Part shown: positions 25,420 through 33,963 of the stretch, piece after piece
Layout of the letters: every line of letters begins with the position of its first letter
Numbering within the stretch: position 1 is the stretch's first letter
NCBI RefSeq assembly: GCF_041435435.1
Contig: NZ_CP108494.1
Coordinates: 4,312,501 to 4,376,500 of the forward strand
Length of the DNA stretch: 64,000 nt
Direction of reading: 5' to 3'
DNA from: Streptomyces sp. NBC_01241
GTDB taxonomy: Bacteria > Actinomycetota > Actinomycetes > Streptomycetales > Streptomycetaceae
Made by a program: the position numbers and the translations under genes
Notes under the pieces: generated by a model
What the model was told of the DNA's origin: nothing
Seen by the model: only the letters and a program-made list of their open reading frames with translations
Databases searched by the model: none

Positions 25420-26802
25420 ATGACCACCCCATCTGAACAGTTGCTCCCCGGTACGCAGCGCGCTCTGCTGCACCGCATCGCCACCGCGCAATCGGAAGGC
25501 CGCGCGCCCTCGCTCGTCGCCGCGGTGCAGAGGCAGGAGCAGACCGTCTGGAGTGGCTCCCGCAGCTGCGTGGACGACCACGCCCCCGACGCCGACACAC
25601 AGTTCAGGATCGGCTCGATCACCAAGACGTTCACCGCGGTGCTGGTTCTGCGGCTGCGCGACGAGGGGCTTCTGGACCTGGACGACCCGCTGGAGAAGCA
25701 TCTGCCCGGCACGGGCGTCGGCGGAGTCACTGTTCACCAACTCCTGGGCCACAGCGCGGGACTGGGCGCCGAGTCGCCCGCCCCCTGGTGGGAGAGGACC
25801 CCCGGCGCCCTGCGACCCGAGCTCGCGGACGTACTCGGTGAGCAGACGAGGATGCACGTCCCGGGCCGCCGGCACCACTACTCGAACCCCGGCTATAGCC
25901 TGCTGGGCGCGCTGGTCGAGAAGGTGCGCGGGGCGGGCTGGGCGGACGTGCTGCGACGCGAGATCCTGGAACCGCTCGGCATGTACCGCACGAGCCCCCA
26001 GCCGCAGGCACCGCACGCGGGGGGCTGGGCCGTGCATCCCTGGGCCGATGTCATGCTGCCCGAACCGACCGAGGATCTCGGGCTGATGGCCGCGGCCGGC
26101 CAGCTCTGGTCCACCACCGGCGACCTTCTCCGCTTCGCGGCCTTTCTTGCCGAAGGAGACGACCGGGTGCTCTGCGCCGCCTCCGTGGAGCAGATGCGTG
26201 AACCGTCCGCGCCGATCGAGTCCGTCGACTGGGAGTCGCATTACGGCCTGGGTCTTCAGCTCGTACGGAGGGACGGCCGCACGCTCTTCGGGCACACGGG
26301 CTCGCTGCCCGGCTTCCTGGCCGCGTTGTGGTTCAGCGTCGAGGACGACGTGACGGCCGTCGTCCTCACCAACACCACGTCCGGGCCGATGATCGGAGAT
26401 GTTGCCGCAGACCTCGTGAAGATCGTCGCCGAGGCCGAGCCGCGCATTCCGGACCCCTGGCGCCCCCTGCCCGAGGCGGACGCGGAGCTTCTCGCGCTGA
26501 CCGGCCCCTGGTACTGGGGCACGCGCGCGAACGTCCTGCGACTGACCTCGGACGGTGGGCTGGAGCTTCAGCCCCTGCGAGGCAATGGCCGAGGTGCCCG
26601 TTTCACCGCACGGCCCGACGGAACTTGGGTCGGTCTCAACGGCTATTACGCAGGGGAGACGCTGCGCGTCGTCCGCAACGGCGACGGCAGCGTGAACCAT
26701 CTCGATCTGGGTTCGTTCGTCTTCACGCGGGAGCCGTACGACTCCGCGGCGGCCATTCCCGGCGGTGTGGACGAAGGCGGCTGGCGAGGACTCGGAGCCT
26801 GA
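25420..26802 (+). CDS. Serine hydrolase of the class C beta-lactamase family
   Basis: A 460-residue protein with the three motifs of the beta-lactamase/D,D-peptidase/EstB fold: SITK (catalytic Ser and Lys, about residue 67), YSN (about 156) and HTG (about 294). A C-terminal extension (about 350-460) resembles the lipocalin-like domain common in these esterases. There is no signal peptide, which favours a cytoplasmic esterase or D-amino-acid peptidase over a resistance beta-lactamase. The ATG start begins MTTPSEQLLPG; an upstream TTG in frame is ignored. It ends at the parS hairpin. Confidence 0.87.
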   Translation: MTTPSEQLLPGTQRALLHRIATAQSEGRAPSLVAAVQRQEQTVWSGSRSCVDDHAPDADTQFRIGSITKTFTAVLVLRLRDEGLLDLDDPLEKHLPGTGVGGVTVHQLLGHSAGLGAESPAPWWERTPGALRPELADVLGEQTRMHVPGRRHHYSNPGYSLLGALVEKVRGAGWADVLRREILEPLGMYRTSPQPQAPHAGGWAVHPWADVMLPEPTEDLGLMAAAGQLWSTTGDLLRFAAFLAEGDDRVLCAASVEQMREPSAPIESVDWESHYGLGLQLVRRDGRTLFGHTGSLPGFLAALWFSVEDDVTAVVLTNTTSGPMIGDVAADLVKIVAEAEPRIPDPWRPLPEADAELLALTGPWYWGTRANVLRLTSDGGLELQPLRGNGRGARFTARPDGTWVGLNGYYAGETLRVVRNGDGSVNHLDLGSFVFTREPYDSAAAIPGGVDEGGWRGLGA

Positions 26803-26849
26803 GTGCCACGCCACTTGAGAACGCCTCGTTGCCTGCGCAGCACGCAGCT

Positions 26850-26883
26850 GGCCCCTGCCGTTTCACGTGAAACGGCAGGGGCC
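26850..26883. terminator. 34-bp perfect palindrome centred on parS, between convergent genes
   Basis: Arms of 17 bp, beginning GGCCCCTGCC, contain the parS. It lies 48 bp past the serine hydrolase stop and 14 bp from the stop of the convergent GNAT gene. It reads as a two-way terminator. Confidence 0.7.
26860..26873. other. parS site 4
   Basis: Exact GTTTCACGTGAAAC at the centre of the hairpin above. Confidence 0.96.
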
Positions 26884-26896
26884 GGTCCGACCCCGG

Positions 26897-27349
26897 TCAC
26901 AGCGTGAGCTTGAAGCCCACGTGGCTGGCAGTGAAGCCGAGCCGCTCGTAGAAGCGATGAGCATCGGTCCGGGTTGCATCGGATGTCAACTGGACCAACT
27001 GGCAGTGCAGACGCCGGGATTCGTCCACGGCCCATTCGATCAGCCGGGTGCCGAGACCGCTGCCGCGTTCGGCGGCGTGGACGCGGACGCCCTCGATGAC
27101 CGCGCGGGTCGAGCCGCGCCGGGAGAGTCCGGGGATCACGGTCAGCTGCAGAGTTCCGACGACGCGGTCCCCGCGCACGGCGACCACCAGGTGCTGGTTC
27201 GGGTCGTCCGCCAGCCGCTGGAACGCGGCGCGGTACGGGGAGAGGTCGTCCGGTGACTCACGCTGTGCACCGAGTGGATCGTCGGCGAGCATGGCCACGA
27301 TCGCGGGGATGTCGGTGCGGGCCGCGGGGCGTATTTCCAGATCGCTCAT
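26897..27349 (-). CDS. GNAT-family N-acetyltransferase
   Basis: A 150-residue acetyltransferase. EIRPAARTDIPAIVAMLADD opens the fold. VVGTLQLTVIPGLSRRGSTRAVIEGVRVHAAERGSGLGTRLIEWA contains the acetyl-CoA loop (RGSGLG, about residue 101), and RTDAHRFYERLGF is motif B. ATG at 27349 has AGGG eight bases upstream. The frame continues upstream without a stop into the MarR remnant, so a fusion product is formally possible, but the ribosome site supports independent translation. The substrate is unknown. Confidence 0.87.
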   Translation of the reverse strand: MSDLEIRPAARTDIPAIVAMLADDPLGAQRESPDDLSPYRAAFQRLADDPNQHLVVAVRGDRVVGTLQLTVIPGLSRRGSTRAVIEGVRVHAAERGSGLGTRLIEWAVDESRRLHCQLVQLTSDATRTDAHRFYERLGFTASHVGFKLTL

Positions 27350-27841
27350 GATCGGCACCCTACGCAGCCCATGCGCATGGCGGACTATTTTCCCGGCCTG
27401 TGCGGGGACCGGCCACGGTTGCGGGGCGACTCGTGCGACCGGTACGGGGGCCTTGAGCTCTTCGACCGCCCGGACGAGCGAGGCCGGCTCGGGGTTCCTG
27501 GCGGCTTCGTCGAGTGCGGCGCGCAGCGCGGTGTCATTGGTCGACCGGGCCTCTGCGAGCAGGGCGAGACCGGCCTCGGTGACGTCGGTGCAGATGCCCT
27601 GGCGATCGGTGTCGCAGAGGTGCCGGGGCAGCAGTCCGCGGTCCTCGAGCCGGGTGACCAGGCGGGTGGTGGCGCTCTGGCTGAGAACGACGGCGTCCGC
27701 AACCTGCTTCATCTGAAGATGGCCGCCTGGGCCGCTGTGCTGCCTGCTCAGGACGTCGAGGAGGGAGTACTCCCGCACGCTGAGCCCGTGCCCGCTCTGC
27801 AGAGCCCGCTCGATACGGGCCTCGATCTTCCCGTGGAGCAA
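27350..27841 (-). pseudogene. Truncated MarR-family regulator, in frame with the GNAT
   Basis: About 164 codons. HGLSVREYSLLDVLSRQH, QMKQVADAVVLSQSATTRLV and TRLEDRGLLPRHLCDTDRQG form the MarR winged helix, followed by a long helix (ALRAALDEAARN). The first helix of a normal MarR is missing and only a TTG without ribosome site opens the frame. The sequence immediately upstream is the middle of a divergently read MFS gene. This is what a deletion removing the shared promoter region and both 5' ends would leave. No stop separates it from the downstream GNAT. Confidence 0.7.
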
Positions 27842-27859
27842 GGAGAGTCGCGCACCAGC

Positions 27860-28198
27860 CCTGGGACAGGGCGGTCAGCGCGGGGGACTGGGCTTCGCCA
27901 TCGTGCCGCCGCTGCAGAAGCGGGTGCCCGACCAGGCCTCCGGTGCTCCGACTCTCGCATCCGCCATCACCATCGGTGCCTTCAACCTGGGTAACGCGCT
28001 GTCGGCCCGGCTCGGCGGTCTCGTCATCGCAGCGGGCCTCGGCTCACCGCGCCCAACTGGGTCGGCGCCGTTCCGGCCGCTAGCGCCCTGGTTCTCGCGT
28101 TCGTCTCCAGTGCTCTGGAACATCGCACGGTCCCCCGGAGCCGACTTGTCGCCCGGCACAGTCCGGAACCGCTCGCGGCACCCACGGCCCACCACTGA
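27860..28198 (+). pseudogene. C-terminal remnant of an MFS transporter
   Basis: The last two or three helices of an AraJ-like drug exporter are visible: LGFAIVPPLQKRVPDQASGA, then PTLASAITIGAFNLGNALSA and RLGGLVIAAGLG. Near 28040 the frame breaks; the continuation TAPNWVGAVPAASALVLAFV to the stop at 28198 is in another frame. Everything N-terminal to it is missing. MarR genes are often divergent from such exporters, so this and the MarR remnant were probably one regulated pair. Confidence 0.75.
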
Positions 28199-28348
28199 CG
28201 CTCTCACACCCACCAGGCACCGCATCGTGCCGCACCATGAAGTCACCCCATGAGCACCCTCACTGTCTCCGCCGCCCGCTGATGTTCCCGGACGCGGAAG
28301 TGCTCATCTCGGCGGCCGCAGCGCCGCCGATTCGCCGAGCCGGGTACG

Positions 28349-29218
28349 TCAGCCCATCGCCACGGTCAGCGGAGCGTAGCGACGGGTCCAGTCGCCCGGC
28401 AGGTCCGAAGTCCCATACGTCATCACCGTGGTTCCGGAGCCCGCCTGCAGACCGCACTCCTTGAACCAGGCGAGCAGGTCCGCATGGCGTGCGTCGATGT
28501 CCGCGCGCAACGGCAGATCCGTCGCCTCGGCGAGCGAGGTGACGAGGGCCTGAGCCGTGGCCGTGTCGGGCGCGACCAGCGGGCCGACCACATGCGTACG
28601 GTCGCTCGGCCAGGTCGTCGCGTAACCGACGAGCTTTCCGCCGGCCTCCGCGATCCGGATGTGGTCGGCATACGCGGGAAGCCGGGCGAGGACATGTGTC
28701 CGGTCCGTGCCGAAGACGTCCGCGTCCAGCCGGACGATGGCTTGCAGGTCCATTGCCGTGGCCGGACGTACGGCCGCGGCAATCACCGCGTCCCCGGGCG
28801 GCCGGAAGAACCCGGTGACCCGCTGGACGCGGCCCACGACCGAGAACCCGAGCTGTTCGTAGAGAGGTTGACCCGCAGATGTCGCGTACAGGCTGAGAGG
28901 CGTGTCCGCGGCCTCGTCCATGACATGACCCATCAGCAGCCGGGCCACTCCCTGCCGCGCGTACCGTTCGGCGACGAGCAGCACGCCGATGGCAGCCAGT
29001 CGCGGTCCGTAGGAGGTCACCACACAAGCGGCCATCAGGCCCTCGCCGCCGGGATCGTCCAGGCCGTAGCCGGTTCCTGCGGAGAGGAGCAGGCCCCACC
29101 GGTGCTCATCGCGTGGCCAGCCGCGGTTCTCGCAGAGGTCGGCGCAGGCGACCAGGTCGCCCGGGCTGAGACGTCGGACAGGCAATGCGGCGAGCGGACG
29201 CGACTGTGGGACGGTCAT
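28349..29218 (-). CDS. Two-domain GNAT-family acetyltransferase
   Basis: A 289-residue protein. The N-terminal GNAT domain (1-140) has the acetyl-CoA loop region RYARQGVARLLMGHVM and LYEQLGFSVVGRV. The second domain (about 150-289) resembles the YitH/HolE-type C-terminal acetyltransferase module (RLDADVFGTDRTHVLARLP, GYATTWPSDRTHVVGPLVAPD). The ATG start at 29218 faces the flavohaemoprotein pseudogene. The substrate is unknown. Upstream on the other strand lies only the 3' debris of the MarR/MFS deletion. Confidence 0.85.
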   Translation of the reverse strand: MTVPQSRPLAALPVRRLSPGDLVACADLCENRGWPRDEHRWGLLLSAGTGYGLDDPGGEGLMAACVVTSYGPRLAAIGVLLVAERYARQGVARLLMGHVMDEAADTPLSLYATSAGQPLYEQLGFSVVGRVQRVTGFFRPPGDAVIAAAVRPATAMDLQAIVRLDADVFGTDRTHVLARLPAYADHIRIAEAGGKLVGYATTWPSDRTHVVGPLVAPDTATAQALVTSLAEATDLPLRADIDARHADLLAWFKECGLQAGSGTTVMTYGTSDLPGDWTRRYAPLTVAMG

Positions 29219-29263
29219 GAAGGTCAGGCTGTCCGACGCGTTGATCGTTCGTCCACTCCTTTA

Positions 29264-29285
29264 CCTGATCCGGTATCGGATCAGG
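29264..29285. promoter_or_regulatory. Operator-like palindrome upstream of the acetyltransferase
   Basis: CCTGATCCG and CGGATCAGG around GTAT form a 9-bp-arm inverted repeat, 46 bp from the GNAT start and at the left edge of the flavohaemoprotein remnant. The binding protein is unknown. Confidence 0.45.
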
Positions 29286-29286
29286 C

Positions 29287-29740
29287 TTCCCACAGTGGTC
29301 TGCTCTGCCTGGGCGGTAGCACGGGCATCGCGCCCATCAAGGCGCTCGTCGAGGATGTCGCCGAGCACGGCGACCGGCGACCTGTGGAGGTGTTCTACGG
29401 GGCGCGTACCGATCGCGATCTGTACGACATCGACACGATGATGCGGCTCCAGAAGACCTGTCCCTGGCTCGCGGTCGCGGCCGGTGGTCTCCACCGGCCC
29501 GGGAACGGCGGGCGGTCCGAAGGGGCTGCTGCCCGAGGCGGTGCGCGCGTACGGGCCGTGGCACGAGTACGACGCCTGTCTCTCCGGCCTGCCCGGCGTG
29601 ATCCGCAGCAGTGTGGACGTGCTCAGGGGCATCGGCATGCCGGCCGAGCGCATCCGGCACGACGCAGTCGAGGAACTGGCGGCCACCGGCCCGCCTGACC
29701 CGAGGAGCAGCAGCCCACCGGCCACGCCCCACGAGCGGCA
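29287..29740 (+). pseudogene. Flavohaemoprotein reductase-domain remnant
   Basis: The NAD-binding half of a globin/ferredoxin-reductase protein is recognisable: LLCLGGSTGIAPIKALVEDV, then RRPVEVFYGARTDRDLYDID and RLQKTCPWLAV. Near 29475 the frame shifts, and the rest (STGPGTAGGPKGLLPEAVRA, YGPWHEYDACLSGLPGVIRS, MPAERIRHDAVEELA) continues in another frame. The globin and FAD-binding parts are absent. The 3' end lies just before the end of the convergent Nudix gene. This is a dead gene that would have detoxified nitric oxide or reduced a haem partner. Confidence 0.78.
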
Positions 29741-29745
29741 GCCGG

Positions 29746-30225
29746 TCAGCCCAGGTCAGGGGCATGCATCGCTCGTACGCCCTCGATATTGCCGTCCAGG
29801 TAGTGCCGCAGCGACAGTGGCACGAGATGAACCGCGGCGATCCCCATCCGGCTGAACGGCACCCGTACGACGTCGTACTCCCCGCAGGGGTCGTCGATCT
29901 CCGGGCCGTGGCGCCGGGACAGGTCCATGGACTCCAGCCGGCAGACGAAGAAGTGCTGGACCTTCACGCCCTTCACCCCGCCGCCCTCGATGTGCTCCAC
30001 GGTGTCGACGAAGCAGGGAACCACATCGGTGATCTTGGCGCCGAGCTCCTCGTCCAGTTCGCGGTGCAGGGCGTCGACGACGGTCGCGTCCTCGGGCTCG
30101 ACCCCGCCGCCTGGTGTGAGCCAGTACGGATCCACCCCGGGCTTGGTGCGCTTGATGAGGATGAGGTCGTTGCCGTCGAGCAGGATGGCGCGTGCGGTGC
30201 GCTTGACCACGGGACGTTCGGTCAT
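29746..30225 (-). CDS. Nudix hydrolase
   Basis: A 159-residue protein with a clear Nudix box, GGGVEPEDATVVDALHRELD then EELGA (residues about 37-62), which binds Mg and cleaves nucleoside diphosphates linked to another group. The N-terminus TARAILLDGNDLILIKRTKPGVDPYWLTPGG is the usual first sheet. ATG at 30225 is chosen, though neither it nor the GTG six codons upstream has a good ribosome site. Specificity cannot be read. Confidence 0.88.
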   Translation of the reverse strand: MTERPVVKRTARAILLDGNDLILIKRTKPGVDPYWLTPGGGVEPEDATVVDALHRELDEELGAKITDVVPCFVDTVEHIEGGGVKGVKVQHFFVCRLESMDLSRRHGPEIDDPCGEYDVVRVPFSRMGIAAVHLVPLSLRHYLDGNIEGVRAMHAPDLG

Positions 30226-30288
30226 GGCAAGAGCGTGGCCCACGGAACGGGTTCTGAAACACCTGACCCGTGCCGGGCCGCCCTGCGC

Positions 30289-31185
30289 TCACCAGGCGGC
30301 GGCGGCACGCAGTAGCCACTCATGCGCCCGCGCGATGTGCGGCAGTGGGAGCGTGCCGGTCCGCACGGCCAGGAAGTAGGTGCGCAGCGGGGGCACGGGG
30401 GGATCGAGGAGCGCCACCACCTCGCCCCGTTCCAGCGCCCCCTCGCACAGATAGCGCGGCAGTACGGCGATCCCGGCACCGGCCGCCGCGCATTCGAGGA
30501 CCGCCCGGAGATCCGGTGCGATGACGGTTCCCGCGACGACGGGCCGGCTGTCGAACACGGCGGCCCAGTACCGGGAGACGAGCGGCAGGCTCTCGTGCAC
30601 CTCCACGACCGGCAGCTGGTCCAGCACCACGGGCCCTTTGTGCCGCAGCGTCCCAGGTCCCAGCCGCCCGGCCCAGCGCGGCGCCGCGATCAGTACATGC
30701 TCCTCGTCGCACAGCGGCGTCGCGGTGAGCAGCTCACCGCGCGGACGGGCCGTGGCAATGGCCAGGTCATGGTGCCCGGCGGCCAGCCCCTTTAACGTCT
30801 CCTCGGCGTCGGCGAAGAACGAACTGCGCAAGGCCAGACCCTGGGCGATGAGCGGGGTGAGTGCCGGCAGGGCGCGCGACGACGTGAACTCGGGCGGTCC
30901 GGCCAGATGCAGGGTCCGTACGCCCGACTCCTCGTCGAGCTCGGTCTCGGCGATCTCGATCAGCGCGTCCAGATGGGGCGCTGCCCGGTGCGCGAGTTCG
31001 TCGCCGATGGTCGTCGGGGTCACGCCGCGGGCCCGGCGCAGGAAGAGCGGGCGGCCCAGCTGCCGCTCCAGGGTGCGGATCTGCGAGGTGACGGCGGGCT
31101 GGGAGAGGCCGAGCAGGGCGGCGGCCCTGGTGAAGGAGCCGGCTCGGTGCACCGTGACGAATGTGCGCAGCAGGGCCAGGTCCAT
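30289..31185 (-). CDS. LysR-family transcriptional regulator
   Basis: A 298-residue LysR protein. The HTH is MDLALLRTFVTVHRAGSFTRAAALLGLSQPAVTSQIRTLERQLGRPLFLR (1-50). The effector domain (90-298) has the usual two-lobed layout. ATG at 31185 has GGAGGGGAC upstream; the longer frame is ignored. It is transcribed in the same direction as the PLP-enzyme gene, 195 bp downstream of it, so it may regulate something other than a divergent neighbour. Confidence 0.9.
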   Translation of the reverse strand: MDLALLRTFVTVHRAGSFTRAAALLGLSQPAVTSQIRTLERQLGRPLFLRRARGVTPTTIGDELAHRAAPHLDALIEIAETELDEESGVRTLHLAGPPEFTSSRALPALTPLIAQGLALRSSFFADAEETLKGLAAGHHDLAIATARPRGELLTATPLCDEEHVLIAAPRWAGRLGPGTLRHKGPVVLDQLPVVEVHESLPLVSRYWAAVFDSRPVVAGTVIAPDLRAVLECAAAGAGIAVLPRYLCEGALERGEVVALLDPPVPPLRTYFLAVRTGTLPLPHIARAHEWLLRAAAAW

Positions 31186-31380
31186 GTCCTGTCCCCTCCA
31201 GCCCTCGCGATGCTTCGGTTCCGTACAACTATAAATATGTCGATAGGTCGCTGTCGCTACTGCGATTGGACACTGACGGAGAGTCAATTAGCCTTGTTCG
31301 GGTGGTTCTTCGTATGGGAACCAGGACGGTCCGAGCCACGAGGGGGGGAGGCTCGGACCGTCCGTACCGCCGGTGCCGGC

Positions 31381-32511
31381 TCAGCTCCCGCCGAGCGCTG
31401 CGTCCAGTGCCCGCTCCACGTCGGCCACCAGGTCGTCCGGGCTCTCGGCGCCGACCGAGAAGCGGATGAAGCCCTCCGGTACGGCGTCACCGCCCCAGCG
31501 CGCCCGTCGTTCCGCGGTGGAGCGCACGCCGCCGAAGCTCGTCGCGTCGTCGACCAGATGCAGCTCGGTCAGGAAGCGCTCGGCCCGTTCGCGGTCGGGC
31601 AGCACGAACGACACCACGGAGCCGAAGCGCCGCATCTGCCGTACGGCGTTCGGATACGAAGGGTCGGTGGGCAGTCCGGGATACCGCAGACCGGTCACTC
31701 CCTCGCGCTTGCCCAGCGCCTCGGCCAGGGTCAGGGCGGTGGCGCACTGCCGGTCGATCCGCAGCTCCAGCGTGGCCAGCGAACGGTGTGCGAGCCAGGC
31801 CTCCATCGGACCCGGGATCGCACCGACGACCTTGCGCCAGCGCCGTACCCCCGCTGCCAGCTCGGGATCGCGGCAGGTCACATGGCCGAGCAGGATGTCT
31901 CCGTGCCCGGTCATGCCCTTGGTGTCACTGGCCACGGAGAAGTCGGCCCCCAGTTCCAGCGGGCGCTGGCCGAGCGGTGTGGCGAGGGTGTTGTCGACGG
32001 CCACCAGCGTGCCGGCCGCGTGCGCGGCCCCGACGAGCCGGCGTACGTCGCAGACGTCGAGCCCCGGATTGGACGGGGTCTCGATCCATAGCAGCTTGGC
32101 GCCGTCGAGGACCGCCAGCTGGGCGTCGCCGCCGGTTGGTGCGGTCCGTACCTCGACGCCGTACGCCTTCAGCTGCTCACGCACCAGCGGCAGCGCCTGA
32201 TATCCGTCGTCGGGCAGCACGACCACGTCGCCGGAGCGCGCCTGGGACAGCAGCACGGCCGAGACCGCCGCCATTCCGGAGGCGAAGACGGTCGTCTCGA
32301 CCGGCTCGCCCGGCGCCTCCAGCTCGCCGATGGCGCGCTCCAGGTGGGTCCACGTCGGATTGGTGTCCCGGCCGTAGGTGTACGGGCCGACCGGTTCACC
32401 GGAGAGATGGAAGTGTGCGGCGAAGGCGGGACCGGGCAGCGTCGGCTCGAACTGCTGCGGTTCGGGCAGCCCGGCCCGTACCGCCCGGGTTCCGTCACCC
32501 ATGGTGCTCAT
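31381..32511 (-). CDS. Cys/Met metabolism PLP enzyme (cystathionine gamma-lyase/synthase-like)
   Basis: A 376-residue fold-type I PLP enzyme of the cystathionine family. YTYGRDTNPTWTHLERAIGELE is the N-terminal substrate segment. VFASGMAAVSAVLL is the phosphate loop, and SDTKGMTGHGDILLGHV holds the Schiff-base lysine (about 207). Family members either cleave cystathionine or homocysteine, or make cystathionine. From the TKGMTGH variant a gamma-lyase is more likely, but this is not decisive. ATG at 32511 has GAGGAAC upstream. It lies downstream of the holin-like gene on the same strand. Confidence 0.87.
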   Translation of the reverse strand: MSTMGDGTRAVRAGLPEPQQFEPTLPGPAFAAHFHLSGEPVGPYTYGRDTNPTWTHLERAIGELEAPGEPVETTVFASGMAAVSAVLLSQARSGDVVVLPDDGYQALPLVREQLKAYGVEVRTAPTGGDAQLAVLDGAKLLWIETPSNPGLDVCDVRRLVGAAHAAGTLVAVDNTLATPLGQRPLELGADFSVASDTKGMTGHGDILLGHVTCRDPELAAGVRRWRKVVGAIPGPMEAWLAHRSLATLELRIDRQCATALTLAEALGKREGVTGLRYPGLPTDPSYPNAVRQMRRFGSVVSFVLPDRERAERFLTELHLVDDATSFGGVRSTAERRARWGGDAVPEGFIRFSVGAESPDDLVADVERALDAALGGS

Positions 32512-32577
32512 ACCGTTCCTCACTTCCCTCCCCGGCGTGCCACCGGTCCGGACTGCACTGTCTCAAGAGGTGTCGGG

Positions 32578-32955
32578 TCAGTCCTCGTCGGGCAGGACCA
32601 CGTTCAGTGCCCACGACACGATCGAGATGATCAGGCCGCCGAGTACGGCGGTCCAGAAACCGTGGACGTGGAAGCTCAGGTTGAACTGCCCGGCCAGCCA
32701 GGAGGTCAGCAGCAGCATGAGCGCGTTGACCACCAGGGTGATCAGACCCAGCGTGAGGATGAAGAGCGGCAGGGTGAGCAGTTTCACTATCGGCTTGACC
32801 ACGAAGTTCACCAGGCCGAAGAGCAGGGCGACCACGATCAGCGTGAGTGCCTTGCGCCCGGTGCTGCCGCCGCTCAGCGTGATGTCCTGGAGCAACCAGA
32901 TGGCCACGGCCAGCGCACCCGCGTTGGCGATCGTCTTGACTACGAAATTCTTCAT
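32578..32955 (-). CDS. Phage-holin-like family membrane protein (four helices)
   Basis: A 125-residue protein of the Mycobacterium/Streptomyces 'phage holin family' type, with four hydrophobic segments. KTIANAGALAVAIWLLQDITL opens it and VVALLFGLVNFVVKPIVKLLTLPLFILTLGLITLVVNALMLLL is the characteristic core. These proteins are chromosomal, widespread and of unknown function; the name does not imply a phage. ATG at 32955 is chosen because it begins MKNFVVK; it diverges from the cupin gene. Confidence 0.85.
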   Translation of the reverse strand: MKNFVVKTIANAGALAVAIWLLQDITLSGGSTGRKALTLIVVALLFGLVNFVVKPIVKLLTLPLFILTLGLITLVVNALMLLLTSWLAGQFNLSFHVHGFWTAVLGGLIISIVSWALNVVLPDED

Positions 32956-33023
32956 GTGTCTGATCGTGGCAGACAGGATCGGTGGCGGACACCGGCGGAA
33001 CAGAGGCAAGGGGCGGACGGGCC

Positions 33024-33341
33024 ATGAAGGCATTCAGACTGGACGAGCTGGAGGCGGAACGGGCCGCGAACGACGGTGCGTATCTGCAGTTCGTGAAGGA
33101 ACGGAACATGTCCGTCGGCCTGTACGCACTGGACGCCGGCGACCTTGACCCGCAGCAGCCGCACAAGGAGGACGAGGTCTACTTCATCGTCAGCGGCCGC
33201 GCCTCGATCACGGTCGGCATGGAAACCACCCAGGTGGGAAGAGGGAGCGTGGTGTACGTCCCGGCCGGGGTGGCCCACAAGTTTCACCACATCACCGAGG
33301 ACCTGCGGGTCATGGTGGTCTTCTCGCCGCCGGAGAGCTGA
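33024..33341 (+). CDS. Cupin-domain protein
   Basis: A 105-residue single cupin. QQPHKEDEVYFIVSGRASITVG (motif 1, one His and two Glu positions) and VVYVPAGVAHKFHHITEDLRVM (motif 2, His) give the metal-binding set. No enzyme activity can be assigned. The start MKAFRLDELEAE is chosen; a longer frame exists upstream. Divergent from the holin-like gene. Confidence 0.87.
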   Translation: MKAFRLDELEAERAANDGAYLQFVKERNMSVGLYALDAGDLDPQQPHKEDEVYFIVSGRASITVGMETTQVGRGSVVYVPAGVAHKFHHITEDLRVMVVFSPPES

Positions 33342-33500
33342 GCCGCGCTCCCCGGAGGGCCGGGCTCCGGTATCAGGGATCCCTAGGGGGTCGATCAGGG
33401 GACTTCAAGGGCTGCGAGCCCCCGCCGACCCCCTCCGCGCGTCTAGCATCGAAGTATCGGAGCAGCGGAAACAGGAACTCACAGAGACGAGGCAAGGACG

Positions 33501-33719
33501 ATGGCCGTGCGGGAGATATTCGCGGGGATGCCCTGGTGGGTGAAGTGGATCGCGGTGCCGGTCATCGCGATCGTTGTGTTCGGCGGTCTGATCGCCAGCG
33601 TGGTCGGGTTCGTGATCGGTCTGCTCTTCAAGGTTCTCGTCTTCGTGATCCTGGTCGGCGGACTCGTCTTCGTCGTACGCAAGTTCATGTCGTCGTCCTC
33701 CTCGCGTGGTGACTGGTAG
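33501..33719 (+). CDS. Small two-helix membrane protein (DUF5326-like)
   Basis: A 72-residue protein: MAVREIFAGMPWWVKWIAVP, two nearly continuous hydrophobic segments separated by a glycine (about 17-60), and a basic/Ser-rich tail ending SSSSSRGDW. Conserved upstream of ssgR in streptomycetes as I remember. The ribosome site is GAGGCAAGGACG. Function unknown. Confidence 0.8.
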   Translation: MAVREIFAGMPWWVKWIAVPVIAIVVFGGLIASVVGFVIGLLFKVLVFVILVGGLVFVVRKFMSSSSSRGDW

Positions 33720-33904
33720 GACGATCTGAAGACGGCCGGGGCGATTAGCCCAGCTGAGCTAAGCAGAAGACGAAACGCCCCCTCTCGCGGATGCTGCCGA
33801 TATGGTGGCAGTCCGCCGCCACGGCCTGGGAATTAACTGTCCGTCACCACCCTGACCAGTGGTTTGTGCGGCATTCGGTCTGCGAACCCCAGTCATGCGG
33901 CGGT

Positions 33905-33925
33905 CTGTGGGGGCGGCCCCCACAG
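33905..33925 (+). promoter_or_regulatory. Hairpin upstream of ssgR
   Basis: Perfect stem CTGTGGGGG/CCCCCACAG with a CGG loop, 38 bp ahead of the ssgR start. It could be a terminator for the upstream small gene or an attenuator in the ssgR leader. The rest of the 244-bp gap shows no gene. Confidence 0.5.
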
Positions 33926-33963
33926 GCGGGCTGACCGCCCGTCACCATGCCTGGGGGTGACTG

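Noticed and set aside
32578..32955. Prophage holin
   Set aside because: No lysin, tail or integrase genes nearby; this family is chromosomal in actinobacteria.
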